This document shows positions 33,574-44,500 of a stretch of DNA of 64,000 nucleotides, in pieces; the first letter of the stretch is position 1; each line of letters opens with the position of its first letter. The notes under the pieces are model-generated. The model worked only from the letters and a program-made list of their open reading frames with translations, was not told the origin of the DNA and did no database searches. A program made the translations under genes and the position numbers. The stretch is from positions 46,363,180 to 46,427,179 of the forward strand of contig CM055106.1 in assembly GCA_029204225.1 (NCBI GenBank), given 5' to 3'. This DNA comes from Diphasiastrum complanatum (lineage: Eukaryota; Streptophyta; Lycopodiopsida; Lycopodiales; Lycopodiaceae).

Positions 33574-34909
33574 GAATATGTCACTATTTATGTCTAGGTG
33601 TGAAGCCATAGCCACATATTTTCATGAAAATCAAGTGCATTTGAGTACTTTGTGGAGTATTTTAGTGGTTTACATGTGCTTGGAAGAAGTTTTCATGAAA
33701 ATTTTGTTGTGCTTCATCTTTGGATAGAGGCTAGATCTAGATTGAGAGAGATTTGGACCCAGCAGAAAATAGTCATGTACTCTAATTTCACATGTGTGAG
33801 AAAATCATGTGAATTTTATTTACGATTTTCACCTCTAAAATAGCTAAATGACCAAAACTAGTCAAGTAAATGTTGACAATCTTTCACAAAATTGCCATTA
33901 CTTTCAACTTGTTAGCATGATTTTGATGTTTGGATGGATGCTAGCTTGCATTTAGGTATTTTGGTTTTGCCATAGTAGTATCCGGCTTGCATTTTTTGGT
34001 GTTTAGTATTAGATTTTAATGATTTAAGTTATTTTGATTAGTATGTTTGCTTGTAATCACGTGTGATTGATCAAAAGGAAAGATACATAGTACATCAATG
34101 CTAAGATCCACTTGGAAATAAAAAAAATTAGAAAAATAAAATAGAATAAAACTTTCACTTTTTTCAATTTGGGAGAGGAGGTGTGCAAAATTGTCATCAG
34201 AGTTGATAACATTAATTCCTCTAGAACTAATCATCACCAACTTGCAAGCAAGACCACCCAAATGTAGAGTAGTTCCAATTTGAAGGGTGAAGATTAATTC
34301 TCAACCATTTTTTGGAAAATTTGAAAGTAACAGTAAAAAAAACATCAAAAAACCCCTTGAATTTTTTTATAAAAAAGTAAAGTGCTCTTAATTGGTCAGC
34401 CAACAAAGTTAAATTAGCCAAAAAGACAAAATACCCAAAAAAAAACTTTTATACTTCATAAAATTTTGTTATTAACCCTCGTCTTTTTTTTATTTTTCTC
34501 AAACTGATATTAGCTCCCAAAAGTCTTTGAAAATGTTAGTTTTCAAAATTCATGTTTTGTGAGGGTACATTATGATTTTGACACCTATTTTTTGAAGGAA
34601 ATAGACCTATTTTTTGCCTACGAGGGTTAGTTCTCCATGATTAACTATTTTATGTTATTACAAACCTTGTCAAATTGAAAAATAGTACTGTTATTGCATT
34701 TACTCTCATCGTACCTATTAGAGCTATATTACACTATTTGTAACCTTCAATTAGTCTTGTAAAGGTTAGTTCATCTAGAAACATCATAGTGAAGTGTTTT
34801 AGTAATTTTTTATGTCAGATTTTTCAAAAAAATCTTCACAAGATGTACTAATCATTAAATTAATGAACCTTCACACAAGTAACCTTCACAAAGCAACACG
34901 TGGTTGTCA

Positions 34910-35557
34910 TTTTACTGAAACCTTTGGTACTTTTAATTTGAAATTTTCAATACTTTTGGCACTTTGAGGATTGATTTTTGGTGCTTTTGCCTTGCACTTT
35001 TAAAAACTCGTTCTTTAGGAACTTTTGCACCTATAGAACTTTTCTAGTATGGTACTTTTGACACTGTTGTCAGTAATGGTACTATTGGTACTTTTGCAAT
35101 TTAATACTACTGGTTCTTTTTGTAATACTGGATTTTTTGCAGTTTGGTACTATTCAAACTTTTGACAAATTTGGCACTATTGGATTTAAACTTCTAGTCT
35201 GTTTTGAACTTTTTAGATATTATTTAGTACTTTTGAAACTTCTGGATTTGTTTTTGGTGTACTATTTGGTACTTTTTAGGCGTTGTTTACTACTTTTGGT
35301 GGTTTTGCACTTTTCACAAATTTGTTCTTTCGGAACATTTACAACTAATTTGACACTTTAGTAACTAATGGTACAATTGGTACTTCTACAATTGGGTACT
35401 TTTGTAACCTTTCTAACTATTGGTATTTTTGCAGTTTGGTACTTTTGACAATTTTGGTACTATTGGTTTTAAATTTTTTTAGTTTGTTTAAAACTTTTAA
35501 GGTCCTGTTTGGTACTTTTGGTACTTCTAGATTCACTTTTTAGTACTGTTTGGTACT
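34910..35557. repeat. Degenerate repeat of the TTTGGTACTTTTG motif
   Basis: Dozens of variants of GGTACTTTTG and GGTACTATTGG with irregular 12-35 bp spacing. The array continues beyond element D at 40908-41005, so D was inserted into it. Confidence 0.8.
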
Positions 35558-35562
35558 TTTTA
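35558..35562. other. Target-site duplication of element D, left copy
   Basis: TTTTA directly precedes the LTR start TGTGCAAAAAG and is repeated at 40903-40907 on the other side. Confidence 0.85.
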
Positions 35563-36394
35563 TGTGCAAAAAGTACAAAAAGGACCAAGAGTGGATCCTA
35601 ATCTAATCCTCAAGAGGGATTGGTTGTCAGATTACTTGATCTATCAATCTACTTCAGATTAAGATCAATCTAGATCAATTCTAGGCACAAAATCCTAACA
35701 AGAACAATCATTGATTGAAGGTAAGTTTACTTTATGGTTTCACACGTGTGAAGCACTGTCTGAGTACGGACTCCAACCTGAAAATCAAGTACACATTGAT
35801 AGAACCTCAAAACAATCAAAACAAATGTAGACAAATGGAGAGAATCACTCAAAATTGCTTCCAAAACCAAGATTGGTGTCTCACATTGATTATGGCCAAA
35901 TGTGGCTCTATATATACAATAAGTGAGAGCTCGTAGTACTGATCATCCCTATGATCCCACATGTGTGAAGGTGCTTTGTCATATGATGATTCATCATGCA
36001 AAACTGACACTTGGACAAAACCTTCTATTTTGAGCACTTTTGGTCCATTTTCCTTCTATATGGAGATCTACTTGAAAATCTTCTAGAAGTCAAAATTCGC
36101 CGACTTCAGCTTATTCCACACATGTGAGCTGTCCTCTACACATGGGATATGACACCTAACCAAAGGATGTGGCTCATGCAATCAATAGATTGATGCCATG
36201 TGTCATATGTCTAGAAAACTAGTTTTTGGCCTTTTTAGCCACTAGAACTTGAATTAAATCATATGTACAACCTATATGATTATGGTACATGACAAGTACA
36301 CTATTTTAACACGTGGAAACAGGCTCCACACATGTGTGTTTATCTATATACAAGATTTTTCGCCTCTACCAAGCTTATTTTTGCATTTTTCACA
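35563..36394 (-). mobile_element. 3' LTR of element D
   Basis: 832 bp, on the minus strand TGTGAAAAATGC...CTTTTTGCACA. It is nearly identical to 40071-40902, with about 16 differences by hand count. TATATATA lies at 35909-35916. Four palindromic E-box/G-box-like cores are present (CACACGTGTG near 35742, CACATGTGTG near 35959, ACACATGTG near 36117, ACACATGTGTG near 36331). Confidence 0.95.
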
Positions 36395-36405
36395 CTCCTC
36401 AAAAA
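36395..36405 (-). other. Polypurine tract of element D
   Basis: The minus strand reads TTTTTGAGGAG directly before the 3' LTR start. It is short but correctly placed. Confidence 0.6.
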
Positions 36406-36531
36406 TCTAGCTTGGTAAATTTAGCTTGATGGAAAACATGATGATCTTGAACTTGACTCCATGGGCTGAATTGGTCTTTGCTGGTTCAAAAGGTGTGAAG
36501 ATCAGCCAATGAGCTTGATGTTGATCTGAAA

Positions 36532-38019
36532 TCACCATATCCATGATAGTGCTTCTTTGATGTTGACATCTTTGATGAACTTGAGAGCTTTGCCCCATCC
36601 TAGCATCTTCGAAATTGATTCCTTCCAAATTTCATGTAGATGCTTGACTTTAAGGCTTGCTCCTTCTTCATGTGCATGCTCCTCCATGAGAAAATAAAGA
36701 TTTCTTCTTGACTTATTAGGATCACAAAGATCTAACATCATGTTACCATGATCTAGAGAATTAGACTTATCCAAATTGGCAAGACTATGCATGCTATAAT
36801 AACAAAGTGTTTGCATCATATCTTCATGCTTGTTTACCATGCTAATCTCAGATCCAATGAGGCTAAATACTTCATTATGGAGATAAGTGTCTTTAGAAGA
36901 TGATTCACTTACTCTCATAAAGAGTTTACAATTTGCCTCAATACAAATTTTCAAACTATGAGTGAACAAATCACTTTTGCTCTTACATGACTCAAGAGCA
37001 CACATTTGATGAAATAACCTTTTTCTTTCTAATTGATTTAAAATCAATTTCAACCTTTTAAGAACATCATCTATGTTCTCAAGAGAGACTTTATACTCAA
37101 CTAATATGGCTTTACTCCAATTTTGAGATGCAATGATCTCACTAAAGCAAATTGATTTATCAAATGACATAAGAGAAGTAAGTATGAGATGTATACCACA
37201 TGAGATATGCTCCTCTTTCCCTTGAAATGTGAGCCACATGGAATCAACCATATTTCTTGAGTTTATTTTTGGAATCACAATTTGAGAAGGTCTCTCCTCC
37301 TCAATCCTTGGCACACTTGAACCTTGAGAAGGATTCTCCTCCTCAATCCTTGGCACATTTGAACCTTGAGATGACTCCTTAAGATCCTCTTCATGGTGCT
37401 CCTTTTTGATGGAAATCCAAGACCTCCATGTCTCATAATGATCACAACAAGTATGACCATTCAATATGCACTTCCTATGATTATCAAGATTACTTATGCT
37501 AGAAACATAAGTCCAAAAATCACCACAACTTGGCATGATTTTTCCAATATTGAAATCAAAAGGTATCTCCATCTCAATAAGGCTAACTACTTGCTTATGG
37601 ATATAAGTGTCCACTTTGGATGCTTCACTTATTCTCATAAGAAGTTTACAACTTGCCTTTGAGATTGAAAACTTACAATTTTCATCTTTATGAATGAACA
37701 CATCATTCATGATCTTATTGAAACCAAAAGATCCTACATTATGAAGATATTTCCATTTCCTTGACTTCATAACTAATGTAAGCTTACAAGGAAAACATAT
37801 TTTGTTATCTTTTAAGACATCACACTCAACTAGTATTGCCTTAATCCACCTTTGAGATACAAAAATCTCTTCAAAGCAAAATGGTTCTTCATAAGTTGAC
37901 AAGAGAGCATAAATGAAACTATTTTCATTTTGTGATTGCTCCTTATTCTTGATTGATTTCTCTTGGATAATAACAATAAGTTTGAACTTGTCCAAAGTTC
38001 CAAGCAAAATACTTTCCAA
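36532..38019 (-). CDS. Element D ORF2: 495 codons, duplicated unknown domain
   Basis: A continuous frame of 495 codons with no ATG at its 5' end (the open frame starts after a TAG near 38031, and the first codons are Leu). It is therefore more likely to be reached from ORF1 by a +1 frame change than started independently. The two halves are related. Around residues 45-150 are CFEEIFVSQRWIKAILVE and KLLMRISEASKVDTYIH, and around 275-395 are CFSEIIASQNWSKAILVE and KLFMRVSESSSKDTYLH. The linker carries two 14-residue tandem units, SQGS(N/S)VPRIEEE(N/R)P. No retroviral enzyme motif, signal peptide or membrane segment is visible. I do not recognise the family. It could be a captured and duplicated host domain or a highly derived gag. 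Confidence 0.6.
   Translation of the reverse strand: MESILLGTLDKFKLIVIIQEKSIKNKEQSQNENSFIYALLSTYEEPFCFEEIFVSQRWIKAILVECDVLKDNKICFPCKLTLVMKSRKWKYLHNVGSFGFNKIMNDVFIHKDENCKFSISKASCKLLMRISEASKVDTYIHKQVVSLIEMEIPFDFNIGKIMPSCGDFWTYVSSISNLDNHRKCILNGHTCCDHYETWRSWISIKKEHHEEDLKESSQGSNVPRIEEENPSQGSSVPRIEEERPSQIVIPKINSRNMVDSMWLTFQGKEEHISCGIHLILTSLMSFDKSICFSEIIASQNWSKAILVEYKVSLENIDDVLKRLKLILNQLERKRLFHQMCALESCKSKSDLFTHSLKICIEANCKLFMRVSESSSKDTYLHNEVFSLIGSEISMVNKHEDMMQTLCYYSMHSLANLDKSNSLDHGNMMLDLCDPNKSRRNLYFLMEEHAHEEGASLKVKHLHEIWKESISKMLGWGKALKFIKDVNIKEALSWIW
37294..37377. repeat. 42-bp tandem duplication inside D ORF2
   Basis: Two 42-bp units, each starting CTCCTCCTCAATCCTTGGCA. Because 42 is divisible by three, the duplication preserves the frame and encodes two 14-residue linker units between the duplicated domains. 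Confidence 0.9.
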
Positions 38020-38395
38020 TAATCCAAGCTACTTTCATGAAAGTGACATCTATCTTTGCATCTTGAACCAAACAATGCACTTCCAAATGAAAAATTTCAA
38101 AAGATTCAACATGTGTTGTGATGGACTCTTGAAGACAAATCTTGCAAGTCCTTGTGAGACTCCAAGCCTCATTCACCTTTCCACAAAGGATACACCTTTC
38201 CTTGGACTTGTCCATCTTGTATTTGCATTTTGAACTTGAAGCTCCATCCTTCACCTCGGCCCCCTTGCTTTGGTTCTCCTTGGATGGATTGGTCTTCTTT
38301 TTGTAGCATCTTGAGAAAATATATCCTCCCTTGCCACAAAGGTTGCACTTAGGATCCTTTCTTTCCTTCAATAGGATGCCACCTATTGATGCCAT
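37943..38395 (-). CDS. Element D ORF1: zinc-knuckle-like protein, 150 aa
   Basis: It starts at an ATG at 38395 (MASIGGILLKERKDPKC). Residues 17-30 read CNLCGKGGYIFSRC, the spacing C-X2-C-X4-Y-X4-C, which is a retroviral nucleocapsid knuckle with Tyr replacing the zinc-binding His. A Lys/Ser-rich linker follows, then a second Cys cluster CILC...CKIC with later His and Cys residues, possibly another zinc site. It overlaps ORF2 by 77 nt in the +1 frame. In an intact gag this segment would bind RNA. Only the C-terminal, nucleocapsid-like part of a gag is represented, and no capsid domain is visible upstream. Confidence 0.6.
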   Translation of the reverse strand: MASIGGILLKERKDPKCNLCGKGGYIFSRCYKKKTNPSKENQSKGAEVKDGASSSKCKYKMDKSKERCILCGKVNEAWSLTRTCKICLQESITTHVESFEIFHLEVHCLVQDAKIDVTFMKVAWIIGKYFAWNFGQVQTYCYYPREINQE

Positions 38396-40058
38396 GTGAA
38401 TAAAAACCTATGACATGATTCTACAAATGTAATTTGTGACTTTCAAGAGACTAGATTTGAACATCTTCAATAATCTAGAATTATCTACAAAAGATCTAGT
38501 CACAAACCTAAGAATCAATCTTCACAGTAATGACTAGTCACTTGGAAACTTTGCTTTGATCACTAAGACAAAAGCACACAATCTTTGAATAAAATCACTA
38601 AGGAAATAAGATCCAATCTCCTATTGGACTCATCAAATACCAATGTCTTTTTCTTTTGAAAGTTGAAATGGATATGAAAAAGATTTGACACCAAGATTTT
38701 CCTTTTCACTTGACTAGTTTTCTCAACACTTGAGATTCTTGAACAAAAGATGGGTTTTGTTTCAAATACATGAAAATAAAACTTAATCACTTCTTTTGGA
38801 CTCACTCTTGACCCAAATAATCTCACACTTGAGACTTAGAATGAATTTGATTTGATTTGACAACAAACTATACCACCAATTTCTCACAACGCTTAAAGAA
38901 TTAGACAACTAGAGATTCACAAAGATCTCAACCATGCATGAATACTCAAATATGGACTCCTCCTCATTCTAGACATCCAATGGGATCTCAAATTGACCCT
39001 CACACTCTCACAAAGAAAGTTGAATGGAACTAATTTGAGTTTCATACATACTATGTCAATTTTTGCTCAATAAATTGATTCAATCAATTCTATTGGATTC
39101 CACCAATTACTCTACCTCTTAAGACTTGGAATGAAATTCAAAATCAAAATTTGTGATTTTTCTCACTAAGATATTGTGCTTCAAAGAGCTAATACCACTT
39201 AGAAAGATTTGATCACCTAGGAGAAGACAAATTCTTCACCAATAACAACTCAAAATGAGCTTCTAGATCTTGCCCTCTACAAAGGAAGGAACTCTTAGAA
39301 AATTGGATCTCTCTCTACGCATTTGTCATAGACACCTTAATGACTCTTTTCAAACCTTACAAACACTCAAAAAAATTGAGTAGGGTTGAACAATGTGACT
39401 TGGATCTCAATCTCTTTTCTAGAACTCTCAATTGAAGCCAATCTATGTCAAATTCTACAAAAGATTTGCATAGATGCTCTATATGCACTAGAAACTCTCA
39501 AAGGTTTCACTTGGAGGACAAATCCAAAGATGTTTTCTAGCAAATTGATGACTCTAAACTTGACCCTATCACTCTTGAACAAATCTAGAGTGATGGTACA
39601 ATGGATTTCAACCTCTCACTTTGCATATCACTCCTTAATCTATGATTTTTAGCAAAATCTCTCTTAACTTCAACATACACTCAAAAAATCAGAGAAGATC
39701 AATTAATGCACCTATTTCAAGCTTTAAATTTAATTTCTTGGCTGATATAATCCAAGACCTAATCAAAAGATTAGATTCTCTATAGAAAATGCTTGATTTT
39801 GCACCAAAAATCTCTCAAATTGGGTATGTGAGTCAAATTCTACAAAATTTTGAAATTTCTCAGTCAAAACCGGAGATGTACGGACTCACACTTGTGAAAA
39901 GGATTCCTACGGCCCACAACAAGATCTGGACCAAAAATTTTGAGAATAGCTATCAAATCCAACTCGCTACACAAAATTTGACTAGTTTTCAAAAAATTGC
40001 TAATTTTGGCTTTGATTTGGATTAACCCTATCAATTTCAACAAAAACTCTTGTACTAG
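38396..40058 (-). other. Leader of element D, no long ORF
   Basis: About 1.66 kb between the PBS and ORF1. It is AT-rich with no frame longer than about 90 codons and no motif. It may hold packaging and dimerisation signals, as expected in a non-autonomous element, but none can be read from sequence alone. Confidence 0.5.
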
Positions 40059-40070
40059 GCTCTGATACCA
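40059..40070 (-). other. Primer-binding site of element D (tRNA-iMet)
   Basis: The minus strand reads TGGTATCAGAGC, touching the 5' LTR with no spacer. Confidence 0.92.
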
Positions 40071-40902
40071 TGTGGAAAAAGTACAAAAAGGACCAAGAGT
40101 GGATCCTAATCTGATCCTCAAGAGGGATTGGTTGTTAGATGACTTGATCTATCAATCTACTTCAGATTAAGATCAATCTAGATCAATTCTAGACACAAAA
40201 TCCTAACAAGAACAATCATTAATTGAAGGTAAGTGTACTTTATGGTTTCACACGTGTGAAACACTGTCTCAGTACGGACTCCAACCTGAAAATCAAGTAC
40301 ACATTGATAGAACCTCAAAACAATCAAAATAAATGTAGACAAATGGAGAGAATCACTCAAAATTGCTTCCAAAACTAAGATTGGTGTCTCACATTGATTA
40401 TGGCCAAATGTGGCTCTATATATACAATAAGTGAGAGCTCGTAGTACTGATCATCCCTATGATCCCACATGTGTGAAGGTGCTTTGTCATATGATGATTC
40501 ATCATGCAAAACTGACACTTGGACAAAACCTTCTATTTGGAGCACTTTTGGTCCATTTTACTTCTATATGGAGATCTACTTGAAAATCTTCTAGAAGTCA
40601 AAATTCGCTGACTTCAGCTTATTCCACACATGTGAGCTGTCCTCTACACATGGGATATGACACCTAACCAAAGGATGTGGCTCATGCAATCAATAGATTG
40701 ATGCCATGTGTCATATGTCTAGAAAACTAGTTTTTGGCCTTTTTAGCCACTAGAACTTGAATTAAATCATATGTACAACCTATATGATTATGGTACATGA
40801 CAAGTACACTATTTTAACATGTGGGAACAGGCTCCACACATGTGTGTTTATCTATATACAAGATTTTTCGCCTCTACCAAGCTTATTTTTGCATTTTTCA
40901 CA
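40071..40902 (-). mobile_element. 5' LTR of element D
   Basis: 832 bp, the same length as the 3' LTR with no indel noticed. TATATATA is at 40417-40424, about 480 bp from the LTR start, leaving about 345 bp for R and U5. It is followed by TSD TTTTA at 40903-40907. Confidence 0.95.
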
Positions 40903-41035
40903 TTTTATGTTTTGTTTGGTACTTTTTTGAAAATGTTTGGTAGTTTTAAAGCTAATGGATACAGTGATGGCTATTGTTTGGTACTGTTGGTTATTGTTTG
41001 GTGTTATTTTGTACTAATTCAAATTTTCATTGCAG

Positions 41036-41230
41036 AGAGAATGCAAAAAGTTGGAGTTAGACTGGAAGGATGCTCAAGGGCACACTGATTTTGTGAGCCT
41101 CATGCAAGAGAGGATCAACAGGGGACACATATTCACTTTGTTCTTGAGATCCCACATGGTGGGTTGGGTAGACTACATCCACGCCCTTGGGTTTTGCATC
41201 GACGAGTCTTTGATTCCACCTTTCGGTTAG
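41036..41230 (+). CDS. Possible terminal exon of an unrecognised gene
   Basis: TTTTCATTGCAG ends at 41035 as a good 3' splice site. A 64-codon open frame to a TAG follows (RECKKLELDWKDAQGHTDF, then MQERINRGHIFTLF and GWVDYIHALGF). The composition is ordinary soluble protein, unlike the surrounding repeats. The upstream TTTGGTACTTTTG array would lie in its intron. No upstream exon was identified and the family is not recognised. It may be a gene fragment or part of an unrecognised element. Confidence 0.35.
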   Translation, partial: RECKKLELDWKDAQGHTDFVSLMQERINRGHIFTLFLRSHMVGWVDYIHALGFCIDESLIPPFG

Positions 41231-41253
41231 AATTAGTAAGCTCAACTGTGATT

Positions 41254-41258
41254 GTACT
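41254..41258. other. Target-site duplication of element C, left copy
   Basis: GTACT directly precedes the LTR and recurs at 46867-46871. Confidence 0.9.
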
Positions 41259-41516
41259 TGTCAAGAATCAGATATGCAACATCAAGCATTCACCATAAGC
41301 AATCACCAAAGAAGTCGGAAGAAGAACACGCACTATCAATCTATCACACTAACATACTGAATGTAAAATGTACATATAAACCCTGAACCCAAATAGAGAG
41401 GGAGACCTAGGAGTAGACTACTAGACTAGCCAACGGCTAGTTATAGCTAGTAATAAAGTACATTGTAAACAGTACCTAAGAAGTGTAACAATGAAGTTTA
41501 TCATTGATTTCTAACA
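41259..41516 (-). mobile_element. 3' LTR of element C
   Basis: 258 bp, minus strand TGTTAGAAATCAATG...GATTCTTGACA. The PPT-like TTGAGGGAGAG (complement of 41517-41527) touches it. Confidence 0.95.
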
Positions 41517-41534
41517 CTCTCCCTCAATGATAAA

Positions 41535-44500
41535 ATTACATTCTTCTATTCCTAGTAGAGTACGAAACTTTTCAAATTTACATCTACCTAATGACTTAGT
41601 AAAAATATCTACCACTTGATCTTCAGATTTACAGAAAACAAGATCAATGGCTCCATCAAGAATTTTCTCTCGAACAAAATGATAATGTATTTCGATGTGC
41701 TTGGTTCGAGCATGTAAAACTGGATTTTTGGCAAGGTGAATGCAGCTTTGATTGTCGCAAGATATAGTAGTTGCATCCACCTGTGGTTGACCTAAATCAC
41801 AAGCAATCTTCGTAACCATACTGTTTCTTGTGCAGCATTGCTGAGTGCTCGATATTCAAATTCCGTCAAGGATAAGGCTACTGTAGGTTGCTTTTTACTG
41901 CTCCATGAATCTGCAACTGTACCATAACTAAATGTATGACCACTGGTAGACCTTCTGTCATCAATATTACCTGTCCAATCAGCATCTGTATATCCTATCA
42001 AAATTGGCACGTCAGGCTGATCATACTTCAAACCAAAATTCAATGTCCCTCGAATGTATCTGAGAATACGTTTAGCAAACTTTTAGTGTGTTTGACTAGG
42101 ATCTTGCATAAATTTACTAACAACACCAACAACATAAGAAATATCAGGTCGTGTGTGTGTCAAATAAATCAAACTACCCACTAGTTGTCTATACAAATAA
42201 GCATCCACTCTCTCAGATTCATCATATGCAGTAATCTTCGTGTTGATATCCATAGGTGTACTCAAAGGCTTACAATCCTGCATATTGAACTTATAAAACA
42301 AATCTCGTGCATATTTGCTTTGTGTTCAAGAAAGACCACATTTTCCTTTTGCCATACTTCAATGCCAAGACAATAGTGCATCAATCCTAGATCGCTCATG
42401 TCAAAAGCATTGGAAAGATCTGATTTGATTTAATCAATTAAGCTCTCATTACTTCCTGTAATAATCAAATCATCCACGTACAACACAATGAGCACTATAT
42501 TTGAATCTTTCCTTAGAATGTAAAGATTAGGATCAACATCACTCTTTACCATTCCCCTTCGCTTAAAGTGTTCATCAATGCAAGAGTACCACGTCCGTGG
42601 TGCTTGCTTCAATCCATAAATAGCTTTGTTGAGATTACAAACAATGTGCTCTCTCCTTGGTTCAATAAATCCTTGAGGTTGTACTAAGTACACCTCTTCA
42701 TCCAGCACTCCATTAAGAAAAGCATATTTAACATCCATTTGCTGGATCTTCCAACCATGGAAAGCAGAAATAGCAATGACAGAATGTATAGTTACCATCT
42801 TAGCTACGGGTGCGAAGGTTTCCTCAAAATCAATACCTTCATGCTGCTCAAATCCTCTCGCAACCAACCGTGCTTTGAATTTGTTGAGTTGCCCATCAGC
42901 TCCATATTTGATCTTGTATATCCATTTGCAAGTGATAGGCGTCGTACCATCAGGTAGCTCAACCAAGTTCCAAGTCCTATTTTGTGATATAGCTTCCATT
43001 TCTGTTTCCATAGCTTCACGCCACTCCTCGTGCTCCTTTGCTTTATCAAAAGTTTTTGGCTCTTGAGCCTTGAGCACAGAACCCATTAGGGCTAGATTCC
43101 TCTCTAATCTTGCAGGAGGTTTTCGATTTCTACTTGATCTTCTAAGCTCTCCCTGCTCACTAGATTCGGGAGTATCTCTCTTCTTTGCACCATCTGTGAG
43201 TGATAAGTACCATTTAGGTACTCTCTTGGGAATTTCAGCATCAGGCTTGCCTTTGTCCAATGGATTTTCTATATCAAAATCCACTTCCTTCTTGACCTGT
43301 ACTTTCACTCCCTCATCAAAAGGTCCAATGATTACTTCAGATTGTTCTCCTTGGCCCATCTCGTCAAACGTAGCATCTCTAGAAATTACAAGCTTATGTG
43401 CATTTGTGTCATAAATCCTGTATGCCTTGGCCTTCTCATCATATCCAAGGAAAATACACTTGATAGCTTTTGTATCCAATTTCCTTTGTTTCTCATCAGG
43501 AATATGAGCATAAGCATCACAACCAAATACTCTCAAATGAAAAATATTAGGTTTCTTTCTAGTAACAGCTTCATGAGGTGTCTTACCTTCCACGAATTTT
43601 GTAGAACACCGATTCAAGATGTGCGTAGCCGTGCTACAAGCTTCTGCACAAAAGGTGTTTGGCATACCCTTGCTTTTGAGCATCACCTTGGCCATCTCAA
43701 CAATAGATATGTTCTTTCGTTCTGCAACTCCATTTTGTTGTGGTGAATAAGGTGTTGTATTCTGTCTCTTGATCTCTTGATCTTTGCAAAAATCAATAAA
43801 TTCTGTCAAAAAATACTCACCACCTCCATCAGATCTCAAAGTTTTGATGCAACATCCTATTTGCTTTTCAACTAATGCCTTGAATTCCTTGATCTTAGCA
43901 AAAGCATCTGATTTCTTGCTTATGAAATAAATCCAAATGCATCTGCTATAATCATCAATGAAGGTGATAAAATAATAGTAGCCACTAAGAGATCTAGTTT
44001 GCATAGGTCCACATAGATCACTATGGACAAGATCTAGGATGCCACTGGCTCTCCTTGCTCCACTTTTGGGAAACCTCTCTTTGTGTTGTTTTCCCAAAAT
44101 ACAACCTTCACAAAATTTTCCTTCAAAAGAAATATCAAGCAATCCTATAACTAGATTACCTCTTTTGAGAATCTGTAAACTTTGAGCACTAATATGACCG
44201 AATCATTGATGCCAAAGATTACTTCGACTATCAACCGTGCTTACCATAGCTTGAGCAAAAGATCTTGCATTCAATTTGTAGAGTCTATTCCCGTTGACTC
44301 TAGCTCCTGTAGCAATCACTTTGTAGTGATTCTTGACGTCTTTGACAAGACATTTGTCGCTGTCAAACTCAACCTTGAGTTGTTGATCAGCCATCGTCCC
44401 AACAGATAGTAGATTATTAGCTAAGCTAGGTACATATTGCACATTGCTTATCCGCTTTATCTTCTCGCTGGCTAATTTCACTGGTACCACTCCAACTCCT

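Larger units (their letters stand above)
35563..40902 (-). mobile_element. Element D: pol-less LTR retrotransposon, complete, with novel ORFs
   Basis: 5340 bp with two 832-bp LTRs, TSD TTTTA, a 12-nt tRNA-iMet PBS touching the 5' LTR and a polypurine tract touching the 3' LTR. The internal 3676 bp contains no protease, RT, RNase H or integrase motif in any frame. It has a leader of about 1.66 kb, a 150-codon zinc-knuckle-like ORF and a 495-codon ORF with a duplicated domain. Its structural class is a large non-autonomous derivative. The signals resemble those of the Copia elements here, so a Copia enzyme source in trans is likely. LTR divergence of about 2% is the lowest in the window. D has no visible stop within ORF2, unlike every other element here. 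Confidence 0.9.
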
